Assembly (NCBI GenBank): GCA_900541795.1
Contig: UQLC01000015.1
Coordinates: 1-54,470, forward strand
Direction of reading: 5' to 3'
Length of the DNA: 54,470 nucleotides
Source: an uncultured Collinsella sp.
Lineage (GTDB): Bacteria > Actinomycetota > Coriobacteriia > Coriobacteriales > Coriobacteriaceae
The position numbers and the translations under genes are program-made. Below are positions 26,724 through 36,163 of the stretch, one piece after another; the first letter of the stretch is position 1, and the number at the start of each line of letters is the position of its first letter. A model generated the notes under the pieces. That model searched no databases. It was not told where the DNA came from and saw only the letters and a program-made list of their open reading frames with translations.

Positions 26724-29018
26724 TCAAGAGGATGGGTAAGGGAAGCGAAATAAGCTCAGGTGCCAAATCTCGTCGTTGTACTGGGAGATCGTGCGGTCAG
26801 ACGAGAAGGTGCCGGCGTTGGCGATATTGATGAGCGTCTTGCGCATCCAGGCGTCCTGGTCCTCGTAGTCGGCCAACACGCGCTCCTTGGTTTGGATGTA
26901 CTCCTCAATGTCGAGCAGGGCCATAAACCAGTCCTTGCCCTTAATGTCGTCGTGCAGGCGCTGCAGGCGCTCGGCGTTGCCGGTCGCCATAAAGGCGGGG
27001 TTGGTGATGAAGTCCACCAGCAGTTTAATGCCGGGCTTGCGGTAGAGCGCACCGGCGTCATAGGCGCCGTCGGCGTAGAGCTGCTCGACCTGTTTGGACG
27101 AGGCACCAAAGGTATAGATGTTCTCGTCGCCCACGAGCTCGGCAATCTCCACGTTGGCACCGTCGAGCGTGCACAGGGTTAGGGCGCCGTTGAGCATGAA
27201 CTTCATGTTGGAGGTGCCGCTCGCCTCCTTGGAGGCCAGGCTGATCTGCTCGGAGATATCAGCGGCGGGGATCACGCGCTCGGCGGCGGTGACGTTGTAG
27301 TTCTCGATCATGACGACCTGCAGGTAGGGAGCCACGTCGGGGTCGTTTGCAATCCACTGCGACAGCGTCAAGATCAGATGGATGATGTCCTGCGCGATAG
27401 TGTAGGCAGGCGCCGCCTTGCCGCCAAAGATGATGGTGACGGGGTGCTTAGGTCTGTTGCCGTTCTTGATATCGAGGTACTTCCAGATGATGTAGAGCGC
27501 GAGCATCTGCTGACGCTTGTACTCGTGGATGCGCTTGACCTGGACGTCGATGATGGCGTTGGAGGGAATGGTCACGCCCTGCTCGAGCGCCATGAACTGG
27601 CGCATGATGGCCTTGGCTTCGACCTTGGTGGCGGCCAGGCGCTCAAGAACGTCCTTGTCGTCGGCGAACTTGGCGAGTTTGCTCAGATCGCCGGTGCTGC
27701 GCCAGTCGGTGCCGATCACATCGTCGAGCAGGCTGGCGAGCGCGGGGTTGGCCCCATGGATCCAGCGGCGGAAGGTGATGCCGTTGGTCTTGTTGGAGAA
27801 CTTCTCGGGGTAGATCTCGTAGAACGGATGAAGCTCGGTGTCCTCCAGGATCTTGGTGTGGAGGGCGGCTACGCCGTTGATGGAGAAGCCAAAGTGGATG
27901 TCCATGTGGGCCATGTGGACGGTGTCGTGCTCGTCGATGATGGCGACGCGCGGGTCGTCGTGCTCGGCCTTGGCAACCTCGTCGAGCTTGACGATGATGT
28001 CGGCGATGGCGGGCGAGACCTTCTGCAGGCTGGCGAGCGGCCACTTCTCGAGCGCCTCGGCAAGGATCGTGTGGTTGGTGTAGGCGACCATGGAGCGCAC
28101 GATGGTAACGGCCTCGTCAAACTCGATGTCGTGCTCGGTGGTGAGCAGGCGGATGAGCTCGGGAATGACCATGGTGGGGTGCGTGTCGTTGATCTGGACC
28201 ACGGCGTAGTCGGCCAGATCGTGCAGGTTGCTGCCGCGCTCGACGGCCTCGTCGATCAGGAGCTGGGCGGCGTTGCTCACCATGAAGTACTCCTGGTAGA
28301 TGCGAAGTAGGCGGCCCTGCTCGTCGGAATCGTCGGGGTAGAGGAACAAGGTGAGGTTCTTGGCGATCTCGGTCTTGTCGAAGTCGATGGAGCTGCCGGG
28401 GACCAGGCCGTCGTCGACGCTCGCCAGGTCGAACAGGCGCAGGCGGTTCTTGTTGGGCTGGCCGTAACCGGGCACATCGATGTTGACGAGCTTGGAGGTA
28501 ACGGCAAAATCGCCGAACTCGACGGTGTAGGAGCGGTCATCGTCGACCAGGATGTCCTGCTCACCGAGCCACTCGTCGGGGACGGCCTTCTGCTGGTTGT
28601 CGACAAAGCGCTGACGGAACAGACCGTAGTGATAGTTGAGGCCCACGCCATCGCCGGTCAAGCCCAGCGTGGCGATGGAATCCAGGAAGCACGCGGCCAG
28701 GCGGCCCAGGCCGCCGTTGCCGAGCGACGGCTCGACCTCGAACTCCTCGATCTTGTTGAGGTCGTGGCCTGCGGCGGTGAGCTGGTCCTTAACCTCGTCG
28801 TAGATGCCAAGGTCGATCATGTTGTTGATGAGCAGCTTGCCGATCAAAAATTCGGCGGAAATGTAATAGAGCTTTTTCTTGCCGTTGTTGAGCGGGCAGG
28901 CGGCGGAGCGCTCCTGCACGAGTTTGACCAGCAGCTTGTAAATGCGACGGTCGTCGAGCTGCTCGAGCGAGGTGCCAAAAGACTGCTCGGCGAGTTCCAT
29001 GAGGTTAATTTGGGGCAT
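26724..29018 (-). CDS. glgP: Glycogen/maltodextrin phosphorylase
   Basis: Releases glucose 1-phosphate from alpha-1,4-glucans. The PLP lysine lies in EASGTSNMKFMLNG near residue 604. The N-terminal catalytic segments YYISAEFLIG and EPSLGNGGLGRLAACFLDS are intact. At 764 residues it is slightly shorter than the E. coli enzymes, with a reduced N-terminus. The start at 29018 is preferred because AGGAG lies five bases upstream; an in-frame ATG at 29045 has no such site. It runs in the same direction as malQ and 128 bases downstream of it, so they probably form a glucan-degradation unit. Confidence 0.95.
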   Translation of the reverse strand: MPQINLMELAEQSFGTSLEQLDDRRIYKLLVKLVQERSAACPLNNGKKKLYYISAEFLIGKLLINNMIDLGIYDEVKDQLTAAGHDLNKIEEFEVEPSLGNGGLGRLAACFLDSIATLGLTGDGVGLNYHYGLFRQRFVDNQQKAVPDEWLGEQDILVDDDRSYTVEFGDFAVTSKLVNIDVPGYGQPNKNRLRLFDLASVDDGLVPGSSIDFDKTEIAKNLTLFLYPDDSDEQGRLLRIYQEYFMVSNAAQLLIDEAVERGSNLHDLADYAVVQINDTHPTMVIPELIRLLTTEHDIEFDEAVTIVRSMVAYTNHTILAEALEKWPLASLQKVSPAIADIIVKLDEVAKAEHDDPRVAIIDEHDTVHMAHMDIHFGFSINGVAALHTKILEDTELHPFYEIYPEKFSNKTNGITFRRWIHGANPALASLLDDVIGTDWRSTGDLSKLAKFADDKDVLERLAATKVEAKAIMRQFMALEQGVTIPSNAIIDVQVKRIHEYKRQQMLALYIIWKYLDIKNGNRPKHPVTIIFGGKAAPAYTIAQDIIHLILTLSQWIANDPDVAPYLQVVMIENYNVTAAERVIPAADISEQISLASKEASGTSNMKFMLNGALTLCTLDGANVEIAELVGDENIYTFGASSKQVEQLYADGAYDAGALYRKPGIKLLVDFITNPAFMATGNAERLQRLHDDIKGKDWFMALLDIEEYIQTKERVLADYEDQDAWMRKTLINIANAGTFSSDRTISQYNDEIWHLSLFRFPYPSS

Positions 29019-29146
29019 GTTTTCTCCTGTGATGGGTTGTTTCATGTCTGCAATTCATAAGAAGCCCGCGCGAGGGGATTGGGGTGGCCTCGCGCGGGAA
29101 AAGCAAGCGCGTCCGCACGGTGGGGAGGGGTCGGGCGCGGTAGCTC

Positions 29147-30652
29147 CTATTGAGGAAGCTCGATTTCGGCTTCCGACGGGATACGGAAGTAGGTCTCGGT
29201 CCAGTCGGTGAGCTTGTGCTCGAGCTCGCGGGTGATGGCGCCGTCGAGCATGCGCCAGGTCCAGTTGCCGCCCAGCGTGGCAGGGGTGTTGATGCGCGCC
29301 TCGTTGCCCAAGTTGAGCAAATCCTGCATGGTGTAGATGCACGTGTCGCTCACGCTGGCGGCGATGGTGCGATTGAGTGCATCTGTCATGGGTTCGCCGG
29401 CCTGCTGATGGGTGTACAGGGCTGCCTGCTCGCGCTGACGCGGGGTAGCCGTTCCCTCAAACCAACCGCGCGCCGTCTCGTTGTCGTGGGTGCCCACATA
29501 GGCGACGGTGTTGGCGATGTAGTTATGCGGCAGGTAGTACGAGTTGGTGCCCTCAAAGGCAAACTGCAGGATCTTCATGCCGGGGAAGCCCGAGTTGTCG
29601 CGCATGTCGATGACGCCGGGGGTGAGGAAGCCCAGGTCCTCGGCGATGATGGGCAGCGTGCCGAGCTTTTCCTCGAGCGTCTTGAAGAACTTGAGGCCGG
29701 GACCCTGCGTCCACGAACCGTAGGACGAATCGGGTGAGGAGAACGGCACCTCCCAATAGGCCTCGAAGCCGCGGAAGTGATCCAGGCGGATGACGTCGTA
29801 CATGTCGAGGGCGGCGCGAATGCGGCCCTCCCACCAGGAGAAGCCGTCGGACTCCATGGCGTCCCAGTCGTAGATGGGGTTGCCCCAGTACTGGCCGGTG
29901 GCCGAGAACTGGTCGGGCGGCGTGCCGGCGACGCTCACCGGATTGCCGGCGGCGTCGATCTTAAAGAGCTCAGGCGTCGCCCACATCTCGACGGAGTCAC
30001 GCGAGACATAGATGGGCAGGTCGCCGATGATGAGAATGTCGCGCTCGTTGGCATAGGCCTTGAGGCGGCTCCACTGGCGATCGAAGAAGTACTGCGTCAT
30101 CTGGTGGTAGAGCATACGCGCCGGATGGTCGGCGCAGACCTTGGCGGAAGCCTCGCCGCGGGTGCGGAGCTCCGCGGGCCACTCCCAAAACGCCTTGAGA
30201 CCGCACTCCTCTTTGACGGTCATGAACTCACAGTAGGGGATGAGCCAGTCCTCGTTGGCCTGGATAAAGTCATCGAAATCGGCCGGCTTGTCGGCAGCAA
30301 AGCGCTCGGCGGCTCGGTCGAGAATCTGACGGCGGCCGCCAAAGATAGCACCGTAGTCGACATTGCTGGGGTCGGATCCCAGATACACGCCATCGATATC
30401 GCGCTGCTCCAGATACCCTGCCTCGATAAGCTCGGCAAAGTCGATAAAGTTGGGGTTGCCTGCGCGGGCCGAGAACGACTGATAGGGCGAATCGCCATAG
30501 CTGGTCGTCGTAAGGGGCAGAATCTGCCAGTAATGTTGTTTGCACGAGGCGAGAAAATCGACGAAGTCGTAGGCATTCCAGCCAAAGCCGCCGATTCCGT
30601 ATGGTCCGGGCAATGACGAAACGGGCATCAGAACACCGCTTGCACGCTCCAT
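29147..30652 (-). CDS. malQ: 4-alpha-glucanotransferase
   Basis: Transfers segments of alpha-1,4-glucan between chains, working with phosphorylase on maltodextrins. Residues near the N-terminus (GVLMPVSSLPGPYGIGGFG) and the catalytic-region segments (IRLDHFRGFEAYW; IIAEDLGFLTPGV; YVGTHDNETARGW) are typical of GH77. The ATG at 30652 follows GGTGAG at a spacing of seven and gives 501 residues, the normal size. An in-frame ATG at 30724 has no clear ribosome binding site. A TTGTTTAAACAT palindrome lies about 100 bases upstream. Confidence 0.94.
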   Translation of the reverse strand: MERASGVLMPVSSLPGPYGIGGFGWNAYDFVDFLASCKQHYWQILPLTTTSYGDSPYQSFSARAGNPNFIDFAELIEAGYLEQRDIDGVYLGSDPSNVDYGAIFGGRRQILDRAAERFAADKPADFDDFIQANEDWLIPYCEFMTVKEECGLKAFWEWPAELRTRGEASAKVCADHPARMLYHQMTQYFFDRQWSRLKAYANERDILIIGDLPIYVSRDSVEMWATPELFKIDAAGNPVSVAGTPPDQFSATGQYWGNPIYDWDAMESDGFSWWEGRIRAALDMYDVIRLDHFRGFEAYWEVPFSSPDSSYGSWTQGPGLKFFKTLEEKLGTLPIIAEDLGFLTPGVIDMRDNSGFPGMKILQFAFEGTNSYYLPHNYIANTVAYVGTHDNETARGWFEGTATPRQREQAALYTHQQAGEPMTDALNRTIAASVSDTCIYTMQDLLNLGNEARINTPATLGGNWTWRMLDGAITRELEHKLTDWTETYFRIPSEAEIELPQ

Positions 30653-30746
30653 GGATGCACTCACCGTCCTTTTGAATAAGGGGCTGCGCCGTAGATGGAT
30701 AGACGGCTCGTCCCGAGTTTCCATTTCTATTGTCCCTATTGTAGAA

Positions 30747-30763
30747 CATGTTGTTTAAACATG
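30747..30763 (-). promoter_or_regulatory. Operator-like palindrome upstream of malQ
   Basis: CATGTT-GTTTA-AACATG is a perfect 6-bp inverted repeat and includes GTTTAAAC, the motif shared with the PTS/GntR and sugar ABC upstream regions. It lies 95 bases before the malQ start, within an AT-rich stretch suitable for a promoter. Confidence 0.5.
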
Positions 30764-30948
30764 TATATAGAGAATGAAAAAGTTGCCGAATTTCGGTGAA
30801 TGGTAGTGCGCCATAAAGACGATATGAGCAGAACAATGTGAGCCCCTGCTTCGTATCGTCTTTTGATTCGTGGGCCAAGGCTGACAATGGTCGTCGTCAT
30901 TAAAATCCGGCAGCCAGCCAGGTTGCCACAATGCGAGACTGGCTCACA

Positions 30949-31674
30949 ATGCCACATGTTGCCTCTATTGGCCTTGAGGTGCACGCCCGCAGCATCAAAG
31001 GATGCGCCTTCAATCCGTTCACGGGCGAGATCGGCGGGAAGCCCCTTCTCCTACGACCCCGCCTCCGTCGCCGACTCGATCCTTTCTATCGAGTCGCCCG
31101 GGGCAGTCTACGAGTCCGGCGTCACCGGCTTTCCCTTCTGCAGGGAGCCGCGCTGCCTCGGCGTGGACTGCGTCATCGGCGCGGTCTCCAAGATGCAGAG
31201 GCCCGCGGCCGACAAGCGACGCAAGACCGACAAGCGCGACGCCGAGTTTTCGGCCAAGCAGCTCGCACTGCACGAAATCGTCGAGGTCCACGTCCCCGAC
31301 TGCGAGTGCGAGGGCGCCAGGGACCTCTCCCAGGCCCCCGCCGATGCCCGGGAGAGGTTACCGTGTTACCGTCAAGCAGCGCCTCTCCAAGTACCTGCCC
31401 AGGAATGGGCAGTGCCACCCCGGCGGAGACGACCAGAGAAGGAGGCTCGGGACGTGGACCAGGGCGCACTGGGCCTGGATCGAAGCCGCGGAGATGGCCG
31501 ACCCCACGGCCCAGCAGACCCTCGACTGCTATAAGGAGCGCGTCAAGCGGGCGGTAGACGAGAAGAAGGACCTGGAATCCAAGGTGGAGTCCCAGTCGGA
31601 ACAGCCCCGATGGAAGCCGACGATGGACGTGCTCAGCTGCATGAAGGGCATCGACGTCGTCATCTCCGCTGTTA
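30949..31674 (+). pseudogene. IS110-family transposase remnant
   Basis: Three reading frames in succession encode an IS110-like DEDD transposase. Frame one covers HVASIGLEVHARSIKGCAFNP. After a frameshift, VYESGVTGFPFC...VGAVSKMQRPAADKRRKTDKRDAEF follows. After a second shift, TWTRAHWAWIEAAEMADPTAQ appears. Homology stops near MKGIDVVISA, and the C-terminal transposase domain is absent. It is therefore dead and truncated. It marks the left edge of the accessory island directly after malQ. Confidence 0.8.
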
Positions 31675-32043
31675 GTGTTAGTGTATTTTTCACCGTTCAG
31701 TTTAATGCTACCACTGACAGTTGAAACGCCTGTGGAAGGGATAGCCTTGTTGGACGGGGACTATTCGTGATAGTATCGCGCCGCAACATCGAGGCGCGAA
31801 TCGCCCATGTGGTGGCAGTGCGAGTTTCGTGAGGTGTGGTGTGGACGGGACGCAGCGTTTTATGGGTCTGGCCGGTCCGACTGGTGTGCAGTTCTGTCGG
31901 GCCGGCCGAGATTGGTGAAGAGATCGCGTTGTTGAATGAGCGAATTTTACAAGCAGCTCTTCAAGGCGCTCTGGGCGTTGGCTAGGGCTGCGCAGTCAAT
32001 CGCATGCAGCGATAGGCGAGGTGATTGCTCGATGGGTTGGCGA
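31675..32043. other. Gene-free stretch downstream of the IS110 remnant
   Basis: I see no convincing gene here. Short frames on both strands have no ribosome binding site or recognisable product. It contains a GTTAGTGTTAGTG direct repeat at 31671-31684 and GC-rich inverted segments (GGCCGGTCCGAC / GTCGGGCCGGCC near 31870-31910). It may be the residue of insertion events. Confidence 0.5.
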
Positions 32044-32226
32044 CTAGTTTTGTGCCGTACTTGCCCCGGTGCCGTCGTTATCTGCCGAGCACCAGAATGC
32101 GTAGGCCGCAACGACGGCATCGTAGACGGCTGCAACTACGTTATCCACGACGGCTGCGAAGTTGACTACAACGGGAATGGGGCCGGTTTTGGAATCCATC
32201 TTCTCTACTTCTGGGGTCTCGTACAT
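32044..32226 (-). CDS. Putative RiPP precursor peptide, Val/Ala-rich (locus 1)
   Basis: A 60-residue peptide with a strong AAGGAG site eight bases before its ATG, 12 bases after the stop of a radical SAM gene on the same strand. It starts MYETPEVEKM, a Tyr-Glu-x-Pro-x-x-Glu opening that I associate with leader regions of some radical SAM-modified peptides. It continues with a hydrophobic repeat AAVVDNVVAAVYDAVVAAY, a single Cys46 after Phe-Trp, and a polar tail. No double-glycine cleavage site is clear. The precursor role is inferred from size, ribosome binding site and neighbour; I do not recognise the family. Its maturase is truncated, so the product is probably no longer made. Confidence 0.6.
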   Translation of the reverse strand: MYETPEVEKMDSKTGPIPVVVNFAAVVDNVVAAVYDAVVAAYAFWCSADNDGTGASTAQN

Positions 32227-32238
32227 GGGAACATCTCC

Positions 32239-33066
32239 TTAGAGTTGGGACAGGACGCTCAGGTCGCCTAGATCGTCATCGATTAGGTCGATATAGAGGT
32301 CGCCGTCCATATTGATGTCTGCAATCAACGATGAGATCTCTTCCATCTCGTCAATCGAGTGCATGCGATTGGCCAACGCGGTAATAACGGGTTTATCCCA
32401 AACGGTTGCCATTCCGGCATCGTAGTATTCCTGAAGACTGTGTTTGCGAACGTTTCCAATGATGAGAGGTATATAGGGGGATACGACGATATCGCCATTG
32501 GCGTGGATGGCCACTTGGTCAAATTGCATCTGCAGCTGGGGGAATCTGACCAAGTGGTCGATGGGGTCGCCCCACTCAAGCATGAAGTAGCCTCGATAGT
32601 CCGGATCGTATCGAAGGTCGTTGATCGTGTTGACTAGCCGACGGTATTGATTATTCGAAGGGCGAATCGTGCGGTTTCTTCGGGCTCTACCGAGGAGCAT
32701 GAGCGGCTGAACTCTAAGGTCAATTCGGTCAGTTCTACCCGACGATTTCAGCTTGTCTCGAAGCATCGTGCAAACTGGTTTGAAATCGTCGACATTGAAC
32801 GATGTCGGACAAAAGGCAATTGAAAGGTGCAGTGAGGCTTCGTTCAGCGTGATATCGATGGCGTCGAGCACCCGGTCGTATAATCCCGAGAGTCCTCGCA
32901 TATGTTCGTGAGAATCGCGTAGGCCATCGAGGCTAAACTGTATGCCGTTTAAACCGGCGCGTTCGAGCTCATGCAAAGTATTTGAGTTTGCGAGCAGACC
33001 GTTTGACACGAGGTTGCATTTGACGCCAGATGCGCTGAGCCGCCGCAAGGACTCGATGACAAGGAG
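32239..33066 (-). pseudogene. Radical SAM enzyme, 5' truncated
   Basis: The frame encodes the middle and C-terminal parts of a radical SAM protein: LVSNGLLANSNTLHELERAGLNGIQFSLDGLRDSHEHMRG is characteristic of the core barrel, cited here in parts (LNGIQFSLDG; HANGDIVVSP). Homology can be followed upstream to PLLVIESLRRL, the region just after the usual GGEPLL motif. The N-terminal segment with the CX3CX2C cluster ligands is missing. Upstream of about 33066 the sequence belongs to the divergent membrane protein gene. The only possible start in this frame is a TTG at 33048 without a ribosome binding site. It is almost certainly inactive. Confidence 0.75.
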
Positions 33067-33075
33067 TGGACTTGA

Positions 33076-33438
33076 GTGATGGCGATGTCGGACGTTATAG
33101 TTCCAATGGTGGGGTCATGCCTGCTGCTGGTGTTCGGAATAATGATGTATCGAGGCAAGCTCACGGGATTGCTTGCTGGAATGTCATCGCTATCGGGAGG
33201 GCGTTTAGAGGAGGAAAAGCGGACGGCCGAGTCTCTAGGCACAAACCGAGCGGTGGGGGCGGTTATAGTTTTCTCCGCAATATGTCTCCTTTTTTCGTCC
33301 CTTTTTCCGGACAAAAGGGCGATTTTCGGTCTGATGGTGGCTGCCGTAATAATCGCCGCACTTGCCTATGTAAATAGGGAGTCTATTCGTATGTATATCA
33401 AGGCGAAACGGAATCCTGGGCATCGCAACCCGCGATAG
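33076..33438 (+). CDS. Small membrane protein, DUF3784-like
   Basis: A 120-residue protein with an N-terminal membrane segment (IVPMVGSCLLLVFGIMMYRG) and two more hydrophobic segments near 60-95. The pattern GKLTGLLAGMSSL resembles DUF3784 proteins, small membrane proteins often found near peptide transporters. The start is GTG 33076 (AAGGAG nine bases upstream) or ATG 33079. It begins at the point where the divergent radical SAM gene is cut off. Function unknown. Confidence 0.6.
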   Translation: MMAMSDVIVPMVGSCLLLVFGIMMYRGKLTGLLAGMSSLSGGRLEEEKRTAESLGTNRAVGAVIVFSAICLLFSSLFPDKRAIFGLMVAAVIIAALAYVNRESIRMYIKAKRNPGHRNPR

Positions 33439-33468
33439 TGTTTTGCGAGGATTAACAATAAGGAGTGT

Positions 33469-33540
33469 ATGGGAGCGATTAAGCGGCGAACTAATTCAGT
33501 TTTGGATAAAAGGTCGCTTGATGGGGGCTGGCATGTTTAA
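33469..33540 (+). CDS. Short open frame with strong ribosome binding site (possible leader)
   Basis: ATG at 33469 follows AATAAGGAGTGT and encodes 23 residues (MGAIKRRTNSVLDKRSLDGG...). It ends seven bases after the start of the ATG at 33533 inside the transporter frame. It may serve only to couple translation into the ABC transporter gene, whose own start is weak. No known family. Confidence 0.3.
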   Translation: MGAIKRRTNSVLDKRSLDGGWHV

Positions 33541-35137
33541 GAAGACGGTTAACGAGTTATTTCGCTGTAAAGGGTCGCGGCTTTTCGTGATTCTCATGTC
33601 GGTGAATTATGCTCTCTCGTGCGTCATGCCCGCCTTAAACGGTGGGTTTGTAGATTTTCTCGTGACGAATAGGGATCCATCTCGCGTCGTATGATTTGCA
33701 GCCTTTGTTGCCAGCGTAGGGATATCGGCATCCTTCATGTCGTATGCGATGGGCGTGAACGTATCGCGCGTCATTTTGGAGATGACTACGAGACTGATGG
33801 GGGCCACGTGTGAGTCGTTTGAACGAGGGCCCTTGGAAAAGGGGGAGCAGGCGGATTCATCCTATACAACGCAGAGGGTGTATGCGGATTCGAATGCGGT
33901 GTCATCGTTTGTCGTGAACAACTTCCTGACAATCGGGCTTAACATCGTTCTGATTGTGTTTATTTTCATCATTCTGTTTTCAATTAACCCGGTGTTTCTG
34001 GCGTTAAGTACATGTTCGCTTGGGGCATACTTCATTTTATTTAGGGTGTTGAAAAAGCCGCTGTACAACAGTTCGCTTGCGAACAAAGAGGGGTTGAGCA
34101 AGCTGTTCGCATCCGTGAGCGGCGAGCTGTCGCAGTTGTTTGACATTAAGTGCGATGGGGCATATGACCAGAGTGCCCGTACGCTCAAGGGGATATTCGA
34201 GGGGTACTACCCGATTTACATGAAAGCAAGTAGGGTCTCGAATCTGGCCACCTCGAGCGACGGCCTGATCTCATCTGTGTTCCGGGGAGCGTTGCTTGTG
34301 ATCTCCGGAATGGAAATATTAAGCGGAAGAATGAGCATTGGCGAGTTCACAATGGTGAACTCGTATTACTCGATGGCGTTCGGATGCTTCAAATATTATT
34401 TGAATTATTTCAAATCATATCAGGACGCGAGGGCCTCGTTCGACCGATTGGAGGCTCTGTCGGAAGGCGCCGAGGACCGCGGCACCATCTCGGTTGGGCA
34501 CGTGGAGAGCATATCGTTGTCCAACATCGCGTACCGATATGCGGGAAAGCCCTACTTGTACCGCGATCTCTCCGTGGAGGTCGAGAGGGGGAAAACCTAT
34601 GCCATTACCGGGCCGAACGGATGCGGCAAAAGCACGTTTCTGAAGGTGCTTCTTGGACTATATTCTGCTGGGGGGCATCGGACTTTGGGGTCGGTGCCAT
34701 ATGAAGAGCTCGATATGGAGACGATCCGACATGACCTGTTTGCGGTGTGCCCGCAAAAGCTCTTTATTCCGAATGAAACGGTGGAACACTATCTTGAGAG
34801 GGCATCGATTCGGGGAACGGGCGAGCATCTCTGCGAGCTTGTGCCGAGTTTCTGCCGAACCGTCGAATCGTTAAAAGGTAAGAATTGTAGGGACCTTTCT
34901 GGTGGAGAGTATCGGAAGCTAAGGATAATCTCAGCACTTTGCAGGCAACCGGAAGTGCTTGTGTTTGACGAGCCGACGAATGATTTAGACGAAGAAAGCC
35001 GTCGGGAGTTCACGGAGTATGTCTCTCGAAACCCCTTTAATCAGCTAATTCTTGTTGTAAGCCACGATCAGGATTTGATTTTGGCATGCGATAAGAAACT
35101 GGATTTGAATTTCGACTCGAAAGATGGGCAATGCTGA
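33521..35137 (+). pseudogene. ABC exporter (TM-NBD half transporter) interrupted by in-frame TGA
   Basis: From ATG 33521 the frame encodes a type I exporter: an N-terminal membrane region (about residues 1-310) and a nucleotide-binding domain with Walker A GPNGCGKSTFLK, signature DLSGGEYRKLRI and Walker B EVLVFDEPTNDLDEES. A TGA at 33692-33694 interrupts it after 57 codons. The same frame continues without shift (FAAFVASVGISASFMSYAMG), so a single base change separates it from an intact ~538-residue protein. There is no peptidase C39 domain. It probably exported the product of peptide locus 1 and now looks inactivated, unless TGA is read through. Confidence 0.75.
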
Positions 35138-35257
35138 TGAGAAACGCTTGGAGTTCGGGATTGCGCGGCGTGAAGCGACCCTCTTCTTATCGAGTTCGTT
35201 ACAATGTAGGAAAAACAGTAAGTAAGAAGACCTCTGATTGCTTTAGGAGGAGCTGTG

Positions 35258-35794
35258 GTGAATAGCGCCCAGAAGATCGATAAGTCCATCCAGAAGATGA
35301 TGACTCTCGGAAGAAGGCTTGGGATTCTGTTTACGGCGCTGTTTATAGCGGTGTGTTGCTGTTCGGTGGTGGTGGTTATTTCCATTGGGCTTATGGCTGC
35401 TCAAGGAAACCTATATGATCCATCAAAGACGGTTTCCGTAGTGGTTCCTTTGATGTATCTTCTGATTTCCGGAGGGGCCACATGGACCCTGCGGGGAATC
35501 AGCATGGACATGGCTCATGGCGAATCGCCCTTTACCCTTTCGCATGCTCGAAGAATCTCGATTATCGGGTGGCTGTTTGTTGCAGCGGCAATAGGTGACC
35601 TCTTGTTTTCTCCGGGGTTTCTTTCGATAGTGATTGGCCCCTTCGACTTGCTGGGGAACGCCTATTCGATGTTTGAAAACCTGGCCCTGCCCATAGATAT
35701 TGGTGCTGTGCTGGGGGCCGTTTGCTGCTTCTCGATTTCTGCGATATGGCGCTACGGAGCTCTGCTTCAAGACCAGACCGAGGATTTGGTGTGA
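35258..35794 (+). CDS. DUF2975 membrane protein
   Basis: About 178 residues with four hydrophobic segments (near 22-50, 65-85, 105-125, 150-170). It pairs with the next gene, a small HTH regulator, an arrangement usual for DUF2975 proteins. The GTG at 35258 lies seven bases after AGGAGG and is preferred to GTG 35255. Proposed to be a membrane partner or sensor for the regulator; that role is inferred. Confidence 0.75.
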   Translation: MNSAQKIDKSIQKMMTLGRRLGILFTALFIAVCCCSVVVVISIGLMAAQGNLYDPSKTVSVVVPLMYLLISGGATWTLRGISMDMAHGESPFTLSHARRISIIGWLFVAAAIGDLLFSPGFLSIVIGPFDLLGNAYSMFENLALPIDIGAVLGAVCCFSISAIWRYGALLQDQTEDLV

Positions 35795-35802
35795 GGGGCG
35801 GC

Positions 35803-36132
35803 ATGGACTATCTGATTATTGAGCTTGAAAGCTTATTGCTTCGACGCGGAAAGACGAGTACGGATATCATTCGGGCGACCGGGCACACACCGGCAAGTAT
35901 CTCAAAAATACGAAATGGCAAGGTGAAGGCAATTAGGTTAAAGACATTGCTGGATATTTGCGTAGAGCTTGATTGCCAGCCTGGCGATCTTATTAAGCGC
36001 GTCAACGAAAGAGAACTTGAGGAACTGGCGACGCGGCGCGCCCGCAACGCGCTGAGCAGGGCGACCGCGACGGGTGATGACCCGGTCCTGGAGTCAGATC
36101 ATGTTTACGTGGTCGATCTTAGAGACGACTGA
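35803..36132 (+). CDS. XRE/Cro-type helix-turn-helix regulator
   Basis: A 109-residue protein. The N-terminal 65 residues form an HTH_26-type domain (TDIIRATGHTPASISKIRNGK; LKTLLDICVELDCQPGDLI), as in YozG-like regulators that accompany DUF2975 proteins. The C-terminal 40 residues are polar. It starts eight bases after the DUF2975 stop codon. It is the only transcription factor inside the peptide island and is a candidate regulator of the downstream peptide promoter. Confidence 0.85.
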   Translation: MDYLIIELESLLLRRGKTSTDIIRATGHTPASISKIRNGKVKAIRLKTLLDICVELDCQPGDLIKRVNERELEELATRRARNALSRATATGDDPVLESDHVYVVDLRDD

Positions 36133-36163
36133 GGCTGGAGAATAAAAAAGTATTGAGCAGGTG

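Noticed and set aside
31936..32271. A 111-codon plus-strand frame opposite the Val/Ala-rich peptide
   Set aside because: It lacks a clear ribosome binding site and resembles no family. The minus-strand peptide has AAGGAG at a good distance and is coupled to the radical SAM gene.
33692..33694. Selenocysteine codon in the ABC exporter
   Set aside because: ABC exporters are not known selenoproteins and no selenocysteine genes are in the window. A nonsense mutation is simpler.
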